The notes beneath the pieces are model-generated. The model was not told where the DNA came from. It searched no databases and was given only the letters and a program-made list of their open reading frames with translations. The position numbers and the translations under genes are program-made. A stretch of 46,718 nt of DNA from Ruminococcus sp. (GTDB taxonomy: Bacteria; Bacillota; Clostridia; Oscillospirales; Ruminococcaceae): contig JAFZRF010000026.1 in NCBI GenBank assembly GCA_017620025.1, forward strand, positions 1-46,718, in the 5' to 3' direction. Below are positions 37,405 to 46,288 of the stretch, one piece after another (position 1 is the first letter of the stretch; each line of letters begins with the position of its first letter).

Positions 37405-38446
37405 GGAAATGGCTGCCAATGTACTTGAAGCCCGGGACAGATACGAAGAAAAGAAGAAACGCAGGAAGACGCTTATGCTTCGCTGTATACCTGCTGCGGC
37501 AGGCCTTTGCCTGGCCGTTGTGCTGGGGGCAGCAGCAACAAAACACCCCCTGACCGATATACCTCAGCCGCCGGATATCGTTACAGAGACAGCACCAGTG
37601 ACTGACGAAGAGCCTGTCACTGCGGTAACAGAAGCAGTAACGACCGCATCAGCGGCAAAGCCCGGCAGAACAACCGCCACCGCAGTATCACAGACCGTAA
37701 CAAAGCCTGAAGTCACTGTGACAGCTGCCTCTGATGTTACGACTGTGCAGGGCAGTGAATCTTCTCACACAACGGCGGCAGCAAACAGCATAGTTACCGA
37801 AGCAGCTGTACCTCAGACCTTACCGATTGCAACAGTGCCAGAAAAACAGGAGCAGACGGCTGCTGTAACTGCACGCACCGAAAAGGTAAGCCAGTCCACA
37901 CAGGCCCCAGCAACGGTTACGATGCCCGTATCACCGCTCGAAAATATGCCTTCTCCTGTAGAGACTGCTCCGGCAGATCCCACGGAGAATGTTACTCCAA
38001 CTCTTAAAGAAGGCGGTCCGGACGATCCCTACGGCATAAAGGCAGTATGCCGGAAGTATGGCTTTATAGACATCGCTCCGGCTAATATACCGGAGGGCTT
38101 TGAGCTGATTGATATCGGATATGAAGAGCAGGAGGACGTAAACGTACTGTTTATCAACTTCAACCGGAAAAGAAGCAGACCTTACGGCGGCATCGGTGAA
38201 ACGATCTACCTTATCTATTCTTTCAACAAGAAAGCGGAGCCGCCTGACAACTGGGATACTATAATCCCACCACCGGATGTGGAGAACATGACCAGCACTG
38301 TAAACGGATATGAATTCAGGCATTACTACAGCAGTCTTGACAAACAGCTTTATGCCATATATACAGACAACAATCAGAGATTCACTATCATGGTCTGTGG
38401 CAGCGACCGTCAGACAGCTGAAAGCATTTTTACATCCATAGCATAA
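37391..38446 (+). CDS. Membrane anti-sigma-like protein with Thr-rich stalk and sensor domain
   Basis: The 351-aa protein has a cytosolic segment of only about 28 residues (MSYKEMAANVLEARDRYEEKKKRRK) and one membrane helix (about 29-50). A Thr/Ala/Val/Pro-rich stalk (about 55-205) leads to an extracellular domain (about 210-351), starting YGIKAVCRKYGFIDIAPANIPEGF and ending in a SIFTSIA helix reminiscent of DUF4367. It lacks the zinc-finger domain of common ECF anti-sigmas, so the short basic helix must bind the sigma factor if it is the anti-sigma. Position (14-bp overlap with the sigma gene) and topology, like RsgI of clostridial SigI systems, support this. The domain is shared with the product of 44508-45707. 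Confidence 0.82.
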   Translation: MMSYKEMAANVLEARDRYEEKKKRRKTLMLRCIPAAAGLCLAVVLGAAATKHPLTDIPQPPDIVTETAPVTDEEPVTAVTEAVTTASAAKPGRTTATAVSQTVTKPEVTVTAASDVTTVQGSESSHTTAAANSIVTEAAVPQTLPIATVPEKQEQTAAVTARTEKVSQSTQAPATVTMPVSPLENMPSPVETAPADPTENVTPTLKEGGPDDPYGIKAVCRKYGFIDIAPANIPEGFELIDIGYEEQEDVNVLFINFNRKRSRPYGGIGETIYLIYSFNKKAEPPDNWDTIIPPPDVENMTSTVNGYEFRHYYSSLDKQLYAIYTDNNQRFTIMVCGSDRQTAESIFTSIA

Positions 38447-38459
38447 AGGAGGGAATACT

Positions 38460-39572
38460 ATGAAAAAGATACTGATATCTGTTATTCTGGCCGCCATGCT
38501 ACCTATGCCGTATCCCACAACATACGCCGCAGATACAGATACTGCCGGATATCAGACCGCCCCTGTTTCAGATGACAATATGTATTATATCTTCTATAAG
38601 GACATTGACACGGCGGAGATTGACGAGGAAGTTGAAGAAAAGCGCCATGCCAAAATCTACGCTCTTTTTGATGAAGGCCTGAGCCAGAATGAAGTTGACC
38701 GGATAAGCAATGACTATTGTCAGGAGATACGGCTGGAGCTTCTGAAAGCCGCCTACAGGGAGGCCTCTGCAAAAGTCATTGCGGAGCTTGGCATAGATGA
38801 TCCCGGGATGTTCCGTTCAGCATTAGCGCCGCTTATTGTGTGCCGTCTGAGCGAAGAGCAGCTCCGCATAGCCGAGAGTTCCGAAAACATCTCTGATGTC
38901 ACGGTATTTCATGATTTCAGTCTCTCACCCGATATTCTTTATGACAGGGACAGCTTTATCGAAATGCTTACTGTTGACAATGATGGAAAAAGTGTTTTAG
39001 GTGATGGGATAAAAACCGATGCGATACTTAACAGCGGCGTAAATAATGATACAGATTTTCTTATCGTTTACGGACTGTCTGACACTGAAGAAATATCTCA
39101 GGTTATCAACCAGCTGAATACAATCAAAAAAGGAGAATGGGTCACGCCAATCGAAATAATGCCATTCAGCGGCCAGGATTTCGATTTTTCGGGCAGCAGC
39201 ATCATATCCAATAACAGAATAAAGCTGATAGTATTTGTGAATGATGTTACACCTGGTCTGACCGCAGATAATATCGGAAGCTATTCAGCAGGTGTCGGGT
39301 TTGATGCAAGGCCATATGTGATAAACCGAGGAGATACCAACGGTGACTATATCCTCGACGCCCGTGATGCCTCCGATATCCTGTCTGTCTACGCCGAACT
39401 TTCCACGAACAGCAGCACAGTGCTGAGTGCAGAAGAAAAGGCTGTAATGGACGTTGACGGCGACGGCAAGGTGGATTCTGCCGATGCAAGCAAGATATTG
39501 TCATATTACGCATACAGTTCAACCGATGGAAAAGGTCTGTTCGGAGAATGGCTCAATGCACAGAAACCGTAA
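38460..39572 (+). CDS. Secreted dockerin protein of the plus-strand sigma cassette
   Basis: The 370-aa protein has a signal peptide (about 1-23), an unassigned region (about 35-285) and a C-terminal dockerin (about 293-358) with loops GDTNGDYILDARD and MDVDGDGKVDSAD. Residues about 118-158 (LIVCRLSEEQLRIAESSENISDVTVFHDF) follow the pattern of subtilisin propeptide/inhibitor I9 domains: a strand, a Ser/Thr-E-E-Q helix, then V-x-V. That similarity is weak and inferred by eye. It starts 13 bp after the anti-sigma gene with AAAGGAGGG and is followed by a terminator. It is presumably the regulated output of the cassette. Confidence 0.85.
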   Translation: MKKILISVILAAMLPMPYPTTYAADTDTAGYQTAPVSDDNMYYIFYKDIDTAEIDEEVEEKRHAKIYALFDEGLSQNEVDRISNDYCQEIRLELLKAAYREASAKVIAELGIDDPGMFRSALAPLIVCRLSEEQLRIAESSENISDVTVFHDFSLSPDILYDRDSFIEMLTVDNDGKSVLGDGIKTDAILNSGVNNDTDFLIVYGLSDTEEISQVINQLNTIKKGEWVTPIEIMPFSGQDFDFSGSSIISNNRIKLIVFVNDVTPGLTADNIGSYSAGVGFDARPYVINRGDTNGDYILDARDASDILSVYAELSTNSSTVLSAEEKAVMDVDGDGKVDSADASKILSYYAYSSTDGKGLFGEWLNAQKP

Positions 39573-39596
39573 AACCCTGATCTCAATACAGATAAT

Positions 39597-39622
39597 AAGC
39601 CCTGGCTTGGTCAGGGCTTTTG
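39597..39622 (+). terminator. Terminator of the plus-strand sigma cassette
   Basis: AAGCCCTG and CAGGGCTT form an 8-bp stem with a 7-nt loop and TTTT, 24 bp after the stop; flanking AATAAGC/GCTTATT extends the symmetry. Confidence 0.85.
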
Positions 39623-39803
39623 CTTATTCATCATTAAATGACAGCGTCATAAAAACGGCCTGAGATTTGCAGATATGAATGATATGATACAGCCGCCCGT
39701 GATGGGCGGCATAGTGAATAAGACGCTGATATTGGCGCAGATCCCTTCACGGAGTGTTATTGTATACCGCTCACCTGTCGGAATATCGAAATCTGATATA
39801 TGA
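39623..39803. other. Intergenic region between the convergent cassettes
   Basis: This 181-bp stretch separates the two terminators. It contains one clear hairpin, GCCGCCC/GGGCGGC at 39692-39710. I find no reading frame with a ribosome binding site and no convincing promoter. Confidence 0.5.
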
Positions 39804-39836
39804 AATCCTCCCGGCTCGTTATGAACGGGGAGGATT
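39804..39836 (-). terminator. Terminator of the minus-strand dockerin cluster
   Basis: AATCCTCCCCG and CGGGAGGATT form a long stem, followed by TTTCAT on the minus strand, 18 bp after the last stop codon. Confidence 0.78.
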
Positions 39837-39854
39837 GTTAATCTATGCAGAGAT

Positions 39855-40871
39855 TTACATTATACCCGCATCTATCTTCTGGATAGCCATAGCATCTCCG
39901 CCGGTGATGCCGTCCTCGCCGTCAATATCTGCATTGAACTGCGCTTGTTCTGAAAGTGGATATTTCTCCTTGTTTGCAATGTACTGGAGAACTGCAACAG
40001 CATCGGCTACAGTGACTTTATCATCGCAGTTTGCATCACCATCGGTGTAATCCGAAATGTTGATGCCTCCACCTGAGTAATCGGGAAAATCGTGATGTCC
40101 CCATGTATACCTGTACACGGCGTCTGTATCTTCTGACACCAGCACCATGTATATCTCGTCAAAGAGGGCTAATTTTTCAAGCTGCGTCATCTCTTTTTCG
40201 GGGATAAACCGTATAGCCCTGCAAACCGCTGCATTGTCCTCGTTTTCGTATGGTTCGCTGTAAATGAATTCCTTCGTAAACCCGATTTTCTTCTCGGTAA
40301 GGTATTTTTCAACCCTTTCCTCGTCGGCTGTCTGGAAGGAAAGAAAATCATCACTGATACAGGCGGGGCGGAATTCAATTACTGTAAAAGCGGATGCGAA
40401 CTTCACCGCTGTCTCGCTGATGAAACTGCTTTCTTTCAGGGCACGGTATGCCTTTTTAAACTCAGAGGTGCTTACTCTGTCTCCGTAAAATGCAAGGCGG
40501 CTGTATTCCTTATTATGTGTTATGATGTGGGCGGAGGTGAGGCCAAGGGAATCAATAAGCGTCTCCGCATCTTTCTCATTTGCGCCATCGCTGAGACGAT
40601 AGCTCAGCTTCATGCCACCGGAAAACTTTATCTTCAGGCTGGCAGAGGTATCGCTGACATATATCTCTGTACCGGGCAGGTAGACAGTATCGGTGTCGTA
40701 GTAAGCAAAGATAGGCTCAAGGTTATCATACTGCCCTCTTTCGATCCTTGTGAATCCGTCAAGCTGACTGTCATCAAAGGGGATATCAACTGCACCGGAA
40801 AACATCGGTATCGGACTGCACATCATAGCTGCACCCATAAGCGCCGCAATTATCTTCCTTATCTTTTTCAT
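39855..40871 (-). CDS. Secreted dockerin protein D of the minus-strand cluster
   Basis: The 338-aa protein has a signal peptide (MKKIRKIIAALMGAAMM...) and two successive alpha/beta units of about 75 residues. The units include DAETLIDSLGL ... YSRLAFYGDRVSTSEFKKAYRAL and VEKYLTEKKIGF ... AIRFIPEKEMTQLEKLALFDEIY. The C-terminal dockerin (about 276-336, GDANCDDKVTVADAVAVLQ and NADIDGEDGITGGDAMAIQ) is nearly the same as in its neighbours. The second unit strongly resembles one in protein A (43399-44445), so they are paralogs. No catalytic motif is seen. GGAGGA precedes the start; it is the last gene of the six-gene operon. Confidence 0.85.
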   Translation of the reverse strand: MKKIRKIIAALMGAAMMCSPIPMFSGAVDIPFDDSQLDGFTRIERGQYDNLEPIFAYYDTDTVYLPGTEIYVSDTSASLKIKFSGGMKLSYRLSDGANEKDAETLIDSLGLTSAHIITHNKEYSRLAFYGDRVSTSEFKKAYRALKESSFISETAVKFASAFTVIEFRPACISDDFLSFQTADEERVEKYLTEKKIGFTKEFIYSEPYENEDNAAVCRAIRFIPEKEMTQLEKLALFDEIYMVLVSEDTDAVYRYTWGHHDFPDYSGGGINISDYTDGDANCDDKVTVADAVAVLQYIANKEKYPLSEQAQFNADIDGEDGITGGDAMAIQKIDAGIM

Positions 40872-40909
40872 AATGCTTCCTCCTTCTCAGTCCGTCACTT
40901 ATGCAGGGC

Positions 40910-41893
40910 TTATTCATCCCATACCGCTGCATCTATCATCTGTATAGCCCTCACGTCACCGCCAGTCAGACCGTCCTCGCCGTCGATATCCGCATTGGAT
41001 ATGCCCTGCGCTGTCATAGGGTATTTCTCACCGTTGGTCATGTACTGGAGAACTGCCACAGCATCTGCTATATCAACTGTACCGTTGCAGTTTGCGTCGC
41101 CGGGAGTACATACCTCCATCAGTGCTGCTGTTTCATGCTCTCCACCTTCCCAATGAGCGGCCATGCCATAGTTTATCCTGTGCTCGACTCCGCTTTCAAC
41201 AAGTCTTACCATAGCATCATAAGCCTTGCCGGGTTCTTCCATTCGCGACCAGATGTTATTGCTCAGATCAAATACAAGGTCATATCCTTCAACCTGCATA
41301 TCTGATTCTATTAATCCAAGTTCCGGATAGAGCGCTGCGAACTCTCCGGCAGTCATATCTGTATTGACAGCTATCCGTGAGATGCTGTCAAAGGGCCGAA
41401 ACTGTTCTAAAGGTGTTACCATGCAGATCTCCCTGACAGCAGCAGATCTCTTTGCTTCCACAACAGCCATTCTGACATCGGCTGTTTTAACGGCGGAAAG
41501 GTAATATCCGGAACCTGCCTTATCGCCAAATAAAGCTTCAAGGTATTCGCGTCCGTTTTCCGGAAGTTTCTCAAAATCCTCATATTTTATACTTGCATCT
41601 CCGCTGAGTTCGATATCCTCAGAGCCATAGCCCTCTCTGAATTCAACCTTTACTATAGGCTGTGATTCAGTATATTGCCGTAATGAACATTCTTTTGTAA
41701 GCACAAGATAGGATGCTGCCTCCGGATCTCTCGCCTTGTAATATGTATCAACGATTACAGCCCCTTCGCTCATACCTTCCAATGCGCTCTTAATATCAGG
41801 ATAAACCTTATAGGCGTTTGCCGCTGCAGGAGTTGCTGTCAGCATCATGACTGCGCCCATAAGCGCCGCAATTATCTTCCTTGTCTTTTTCAT
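40910..41893 (-). CDS. Secreted dockerin protein C of the minus-strand cluster
   Basis: The 327-aa protein has a signal peptide (MKKTRKIIAALMGAVMM...) and an unassigned region with two helix-strand units. One includes VKTADVRMAVVEAKRSAAVREICMV, followed by EFAALYPELGLIESDMQVEGYDLVF, which recurs in protein B as AEYPELGLKALT...GYDHVF. The C-terminal dockerin is at about 263-322 (PGDANCNGTVDIADAVAVLQ). The open frame extends 11 codons upstream to 41926, but AGGAGGGG is placed for the ATG at 41893. It ends 38 bp before gene D. Confidence 0.85.
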   Translation of the reverse strand: MKKTRKIIAALMGAVMMLTATPAAANAYKVYPDIKSALEGMSEGAVIVDTYYKARDPEAASYLVLTKECSLRQYTESQPIVKVEFREGYGSEDIELSGDASIKYEDFEKLPENGREYLEALFGDKAGSGYYLSAVKTADVRMAVVEAKRSAAVREICMVTPLEQFRPFDSISRIAVNTDMTAGEFAALYPELGLIESDMQVEGYDLVFDLSNNIWSRMEEPGKAYDAMVRLVESGVEHRINYGMAAHWEGGEHETAALMEVCTPGDANCNGTVDIADAVAVLQYMTNGEKYPMTAQGISNADIDGEDGLTGGDVRAIQMIDAAVWDE

Positions 41894-42050
41894 AGTCTGC
41901 CCCTCCTTTTTAAGGAAATCGTTCACACTATTCCTGCATCTATCATCTGGATAGCTATAGCATCTCCGCCGGTTATGCCCTCTTCGCCATCAATGTCAGC
42001 GTTGAACTTCGCCTGTGCAGTCAGAGGGTATTTCTCAGCGTTTGCTATGT
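41850..42050. repeat. Duplicated gene junction, copy 1 (B/C)
   Basis: The block covering the dockerin end of B, the spacer and the signal-peptide start of C is almost identical to 43326-43520, with a few substitutions, including the non-coding spacer. Confidence 0.8.
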
Positions 42051-43368
42051 ATTGCAGCACTGCCACGGCGTCGGCTACATTCACCTTGCCGTCCGCATTG
42101 GCGTCGCCTCTTGTTCTTTTGGCTGCTATGGCAGTATCTGTAAGCCCGTAACTCATCATCACCGGAAGCTGCTTGCTGTCAGGCTCTGCCTCCGCTGCAT
42201 CTGTTATAGCCGCCGCAGTCTTTATCCTTGTTTCCATATCCGTATCATCAGAGAACACAAGGGCGAATCCATCCTTATAGACGGACTGATATATGCTTAT
42301 TACGCCTGTCATATCTGCATCCTTTATCTCTGCGCTGATACCGTTGTCCGCTATGTATTTCTCCGCAGCCTCTCTTGCCTCATGCTGGAAAGTAAATGGC
42401 TGGTCGCAGATGATATCAAGGTATCTAATCATGTCATCCTGCTCATAGAATGCACGGTATTTCCTGCCGTCAGGAGAAGCGTATATCAAGGGAGCGTTCA
42501 TGCCTGCGGTATTCCTGTCAAAGAGACCGTAATCATCACTGAGCCTTATCAAACCTTCTGTATTTTCACTCAGCAGCTCATCGGGGACAAAGTCCGTCCA
42601 TGGCGCACGGCGGTAGACCGTCTTTATTAGCCTGCTGCCGCTGGGGATCATGTCCGCTATCTCGGCCGATGTGCAACCGAAATCAAATCTGTATCCGCTC
42701 TCTATAAGTCTCTTGACCGCTTCGTAGCCGCCGGGGTTGCTGCCTGTGTCATAAAAATAGGCAAGGGGTTTTTCAGTCATGAAGACATGATCGTATCCGG
42801 CCGCTAAGGTGTTCTTATCCGGCGTCAGAGCTTTCAGGCCGAGCTCGGGATATTCTGCAATAAAGGCCTCATCTTCAATGTCTCCGTCGATATACAGATA
42901 TGTGGCGAAGAAGTAGCCGGAGCTTCCCTCTTCCCTTTTCCAGATTTCATAGGTATCACGTATCTCGGCGATATCGCCGATGCTCCTTAGTATACGATAG
43001 GCTTCAGCGTTATCCCAGAATTTTATCTGCGCCCTGCATACTCCGTCTTCATATGCAGCTGTTCCGAAGCTGCCGAGCTTTTCGTTTATCATATCCGCAT
43101 CGAGGGTCTTGCCACTGACTGGGAGTAGCTCCGTGTATAGCCTTACACACTGATACTTGTGAAGTATGCCGTCCTCGGTTATGAAGTAAACTGTACCGTC
43201 ATTGCCTCTGCTTATATTTATCCCGCCCCCGCCGTAGGAAGCGGTGATATCCTCCTCGCTGCTGTAGACCGGTTCATCGAGGAAATCCGCAAATGAAACG
43301 GCCGGAACTGCTGTTATCATCATGCATGCGGCCATAAGCCCCGCAATTATCTTCCTTGTCTTTTTCAT
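41923..43368 (-). CDS. Secreted dockerin protein B of the minus-strand cluster
   Basis: The 481-aa protein is the longest of the four. The signal peptide (MKKTRKIIAGLMAACMM) is almost identical to that of C. The middle region (about 40-415) contains several alpha/beta units, including FIAEYPELGLKALTPDKN...GYDHVFMTEKPLAYFYDTGSNPGGYEAVKRLIESGYRF, shared with C. The C-terminal dockerin is at about 420-479. The gene 3' end, intergenic spacer and following signal-peptide region are nearly identical in DNA to the A/B junction, evidence of recent duplication. No enzyme motif is recognised. Confidence 0.85.
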   Translation of the reverse strand: MKKTRKIIAGLMAACMMITAVPAVSFADFLDEPVYSSEEDITASYGGGGINISRGNDGTVYFITEDGILHKYQCVRLYTELLPVSGKTLDADMINEKLGSFGTAAYEDGVCRAQIKFWDNAEAYRILRSIGDIAEIRDTYEIWKREEGSSGYFFATYLYIDGDIEDEAFIAEYPELGLKALTPDKNTLAAGYDHVFMTEKPLAYFYDTGSNPGGYEAVKRLIESGYRFDFGCTSAEIADMIPSGSRLIKTVYRRAPWTDFVPDELLSENTEGLIRLSDDYGLFDRNTAGMNAPLIYASPDGRKYRAFYEQDDMIRYLDIICDQPFTFQHEAREAAEKYIADNGISAEIKDADMTGVISIYQSVYKDGFALVFSDDTDMETRIKTAAAITDAAEAEPDSKQLPVMMSYGLTDTAIAAKRTRGDANADGKVNVADAVAVLQYIANAEKYPLTAQAKFNADIDGEEGITGGDAIAIQMIDAGIV

Positions 43369-43520
43369 AGTCTGGCCCTCCTTTTTTAAGGGAATCGTTC
43401 ACACTATTCCTGCATCTATCATCTGGATGGCTATAGCATCTCTGCCGGTTATGCCCTCTTCGCCGTCAATGTCAGCGTTGAACTTCGCCTGTGCCGTAAG
43501 GGGATATTTATCCTTGTTTG
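43326..43520. repeat. Duplicated gene junction, copy 2 (A/B)
   Basis: This is the counterpart of 41850-42050, covering the dockerin end of A, the spacer and the signal-peptide start of B. Identity in the spacer indicates recent tandem duplication or gene conversion. Confidence 0.8.
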
Positions 43521-44445
43521 CTATGTACTGGAGTACCGCCACAGCATCGGAAACAGTAAGCTTTCCGTCATTGTTGGCGTCTCCGTCCACATAGTCGTAT
43601 ACATTGAGATCGATCCTGTGTGTGCCGATGATTACCGGTGACTCCCAGACTGTATAAGCAGAGGGATCACGCTCGGAAAGTCCGCATTCAGTGAATATCT
43701 CATCGAAGAGAGCTATTTTTTCAAGCTGATCCATTTCCGTTTCCGGAACGAATTTAACCGCCGTGGAGTAGTAACCCGGAGTTGTGCCGGGAGTATCATC
43801 ATTTATCTCCTCCGTTGTGAATGCTATGCCCTTTTCAGTGAGATAGTCAGATACTATTTCCTCTTCATTCCTGTAGAATGCAAGGAAGTCATTGCTGATT
43901 ATGCCGCTGCGGTACCAGTCTTCGGCTGTGGCGCCGAGGCTTGCGCCGTTCATCTCCATGATGCCGCCGGTAGCTCTGAGCTCCTTACATATGCTTTTTA
44001 TATCGGCAACGCTTAAAGAAGTATCTGCGATATAGACTGAGTAGTTGCCCCACTGCCCGGGCATTTCAAGGTCGATCCCTTCATAATCGAGCAGATAGTC
44101 GTCACCGGAGATATACTTATCAAGTATCTCTGTGACATCCTCCTGTGTAAACTTAGTATCAAGAAGGAAACTAATCCAGAAGATACCGGGCTTTTTCTTC
44201 AGGAGCTGAGCCCTGTCGTTCCTTACATAAAGCTCTGTACCCTCAAGATATCCCGGCATGTTCCATGTACCGTTCTCTGTATAGTACGGCTCGGTAAAGC
44301 TGTACTTTCCCTTTTCAAGCATAGTATAGCCCGCCAGACTGTCTTCTCTGAACGGTTTGTATACTGCTCCTGATGTGAAGGGAACAGTGCCAGTCATCAT
44401 AGCTGCGGACATCATAGCCGCAATTATCTTCGCTGTCTTTTTCAT
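43399..44445 (-). CDS. Secreted dockerin protein A of the minus-strand cluster
   Basis: The 348-aa protein has a signal peptide (MKKTAKIIAAMMSAAMM...), two alpha/beta units like those in protein D (VSDYLTEKGIAFTTEEI ... AVKFVPETEMDQLEKIALFDEIF) and a C-terminal dockerin (about 287-346). I place the start at 44445, where AAAGGAGG lies upstream; the open frame up to 44511 has no such signal. It is the first effector gene after the anti-sigma gene (62-bp gap). A role in docking to a scaffoldin is expected from the dockerin; the function of the alpha/beta part is unknown. Confidence 0.85.
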   Translation of the reverse strand: MKKTAKIIAAMMSAAMMTGTVPFTSGAVYKPFREDSLAGYTMLEKGKYSFTEPYYTENGTWNMPGYLEGTELYVRNDRAQLLKKKPGIFWISFLLDTKFTQEDVTEILDKYISGDDYLLDYEGIDLEMPGQWGNYSVYIADTSLSVADIKSICKELRATGGIMEMNGASLGATAEDWYRSGIISNDFLAFYRNEEEIVSDYLTEKGIAFTTEEINDDTPGTTPGYYSTAVKFVPETEMDQLEKIALFDEIFTECGLSERDPSAYTVWESPVIIGTHRIDLNVYDYVDGDANNDGKLTVSDAVAVLQYIANKDKYPLTAQAKFNADIDGEEGITGRDAIAIQMIDAGIV

Positions 44446-44507
44446 ACAGATTCCTCCTTTACAGACTAAGCCTGTTTTCATCCTTTTTTTGTGTATCCGT
44501 GTTGCTG

Positions 44508-45707
44508 TCATGAAACTGACATCAGTATCCTCTCAGCTCCATGCTGCGTCAGTCCATCTATCTGAACGTACATGGCATATCTGCCGTCAAGGTGTTCCGC
44601 TACAAGCATCTGGCTGTCATTGTCATAGCGGTATCTGAACCTGCGGCCGTTTATCTCCGTCACCTGTACCTCCCCGGGGTCTGCCAGTGCAGAAAAGCCG
44701 CTGTTTTCCGGTATATCCGCTTCTTCGCTCATTTTGTATACCAGCCACAGGTAGTCCGTCTTATTGTTATCATTTCTTATCCTTCGATATCCGAAAATTA
44801 GCTGTCTGCTGCCAGACTGCTCCTCATTTATAAGGCGGGTCAGTTCAAATCCGGGCATTATGTAGGAAGGGGCGATATCCATATACCCCATCTTACTGCA
44901 TACTGTCTTTATGCCAATCGGGTCTTCTTCCGAAGTTGGCAGTATGATGTTGCCATTCACCCTTATTATGCCGTATTCATCAGGTTCAGGTCTGCCGGTA
45001 TACTCGGGTGTTGAGGTGCCTTTCTCCCATGTTGCCGCAGCTTCGGTGGCAAGCTGTGTTGCAGGCGCTGTAACGGGTGATGCCAACGCTGTAGCAGGTA
45101 AGGTAGCCACTTCTACTGCCTGTGTAGGGCATTGCAGCGGAGGTGCTGTCGCCAGTTCTTCACCCCCTTCCGGTTGCTGCGCCGGTTCTGTAGGCTGCTG
45201 TTCTGGTTCTGTCGGCTGTTCCGGCTCTGCGGTGCTCACCGGTATCTCTGCTGCCGTCTGCGCTTCCGTAGCTGCCGCCGGTGCTTCTGTCACTGCCGCC
45301 TGTGTCTGCACCGCCTGAGGTGCTTCCGTTCTCACCGGAGCTGCTAAGGCGGGGGCAGTCTCCGTCGCAGGCGCTGCTGTTGTCGGTATGGCTGTGGCTG
45401 CCTCAGTGGCAGCCTCTGTCTTCTTCGGTTTTGTAGTTTTCTTCTCTGCCGGAGCGGTGGTCTGCTCTGTTGCAGGCTCTGTTGTCTCAGCCGCCTCAGT
45501 CGTCACAGTCTCAGGTAACTGCGGTATCTCGGGGACACGATGAAGGGCAGGGCTCTTCCATATGCCGAAGACGATAAGCGCCGCTGCACACAGTCCCGAT
45601 ACTGAAAACGATATACGTCTTATCATTGTATTCTTTTTCTGACGATCCGCAATTATCCTGTCGCCGCGTTCCATGATCGCCTGTGCACGTCTCTCAAATC
45701 TGTCCAT
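44508..45707 (-). CDS. Membrane anti-sigma-like protein of the minus-strand cassette
   Basis: The 399-aa protein mirrors the one at 37391-38446. It has a cytosolic segment of about 30 residues (MDRFERRAQAIMERGDRIIADRQKK), a membrane helix (about 31-50), and a very long low-complexity stalk of Thr/Glu/Ala/Pro/Gln (about 58-235). A C-terminal domain (about 255-399) follows, with IGIKTVCSKMGYMDIAPSYIMPGF at its start and an AERILMSVS helix at its end. The shared C-terminal domain and identical 14-bp overlap with the sigma gene support a sigma/anti-sigma pair. The stalk may span the wall and place the sensor near the substrate. Confidence 0.82.
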   Translation of the reverse strand: MDRFERRAQAIMERGDRIIADRQKKNTMIRRISFSVSGLCAAALIVFGIWKSPALHRVPEIPQLPETVTTEAAETTEPATEQTTAPAEKKTTKPKKTEAATEAATAIPTTAAPATETAPALAAPVRTEAPQAVQTQAAVTEAPAAATEAQTAAEIPVSTAEPEQPTEPEQQPTEPAQQPEGGEELATAPPLQCPTQAVEVATLPATALASPVTAPATQLATEAAATWEKGTSTPEYTGRPEPDEYGIIRVNGNIILPTSEEDPIGIKTVCSKMGYMDIAPSYIMPGFELTRLINEEQSGSRQLIFGYRRIRNDNNKTDYLWLVYKMSEEADIPENSGFSALADPGEVQVTEINGRRFRYRYDNDSQMLVAEHLDGRYAMYVQIDGLTQHGAERILMSVS

Positions 45708-46245
45708 CTATGCCCCTCCTCTCCATCTCATCCTTCAAAGCCTTCTTCGCGCAGTAGAGAAGCTGAGTTGTCTGACGGGGGCTCTTGCCCATGACCTTTG
45801 CCGCCTCAGCCACCGTCAGTCCCTCGAAATAAACAAGGAACAGCACCTGCGCGTATTCATTTTTGAGGGCTTTTATACACCGGCTGATAATGATTCTGTC
45901 TTCGCCTTTGATATACTCTGCCTCAATATCTGTTTCATCCGAGATATAGCTGAGATCCTCCGCAGGGGAGAACCTGTGCCTTTTCAGTTTTTTCAGATAG
46001 TTGAGTGCCGTATTGCGCCCGATGGTATAGAGCCAGGTCTTGAATGAATACTCCGGCTTATACTTCGGCCTGTCCACATACAGCTTCATGAAGGCATCAT
46101 CCGCGGCCTCTTCTGAGATATGTATATCGCCGACGATAGTGTTGATGAATAAAGTGAGGCCGTCGCTGTACTCTCTGACCAGCTCCACAAATGCGTCATT
46201 ATCACCGTCAAGGAAACGGAGGTAGCTACTTGCACCGTTATCCAT
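45694..46245 (-). CDS. ECF-type sigma factor of the minus-strand dockerin cluster
   Basis: The 183-aa protein is a paralog of the sigma factor at 36850-37404. Region 2 has VELVREYSDGLTLFINTIVGDIHISEEAADDAFMKLYV with YSFKTWLYTIGRNTALNYLK. Region 4 has LKNEYAQVLFLVYFEGLTVAEAAKVMGKSPRQTTQLLYCAKKAL. It heads a six-gene operon (sigma, anti-sigma, four dockerin proteins). AAAGGAG lies before the start. The likely role is switching on the operon when the anti-sigma releases it. Confidence 0.93.
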   Translation of the reverse strand: MDNGASSYLRFLDGDNDAFVELVREYSDGLTLFINTIVGDIHISEEAADDAFMKLYVDRPKYKPEYSFKTWLYTIGRNTALNYLKKLKRHRFSPAEDLSYISDETDIEAEYIKGEDRIIISRCIKALKNEYAQVLFLVYFEGLTVAEAAKVMGKSPRQTTQLLYCAKKALKDEMERRGIDGQI

Positions 46246-46288
46246 GCGTAAACTCCTTTAGTGAGGAATCCGAAACTTTTCTTTCTTT

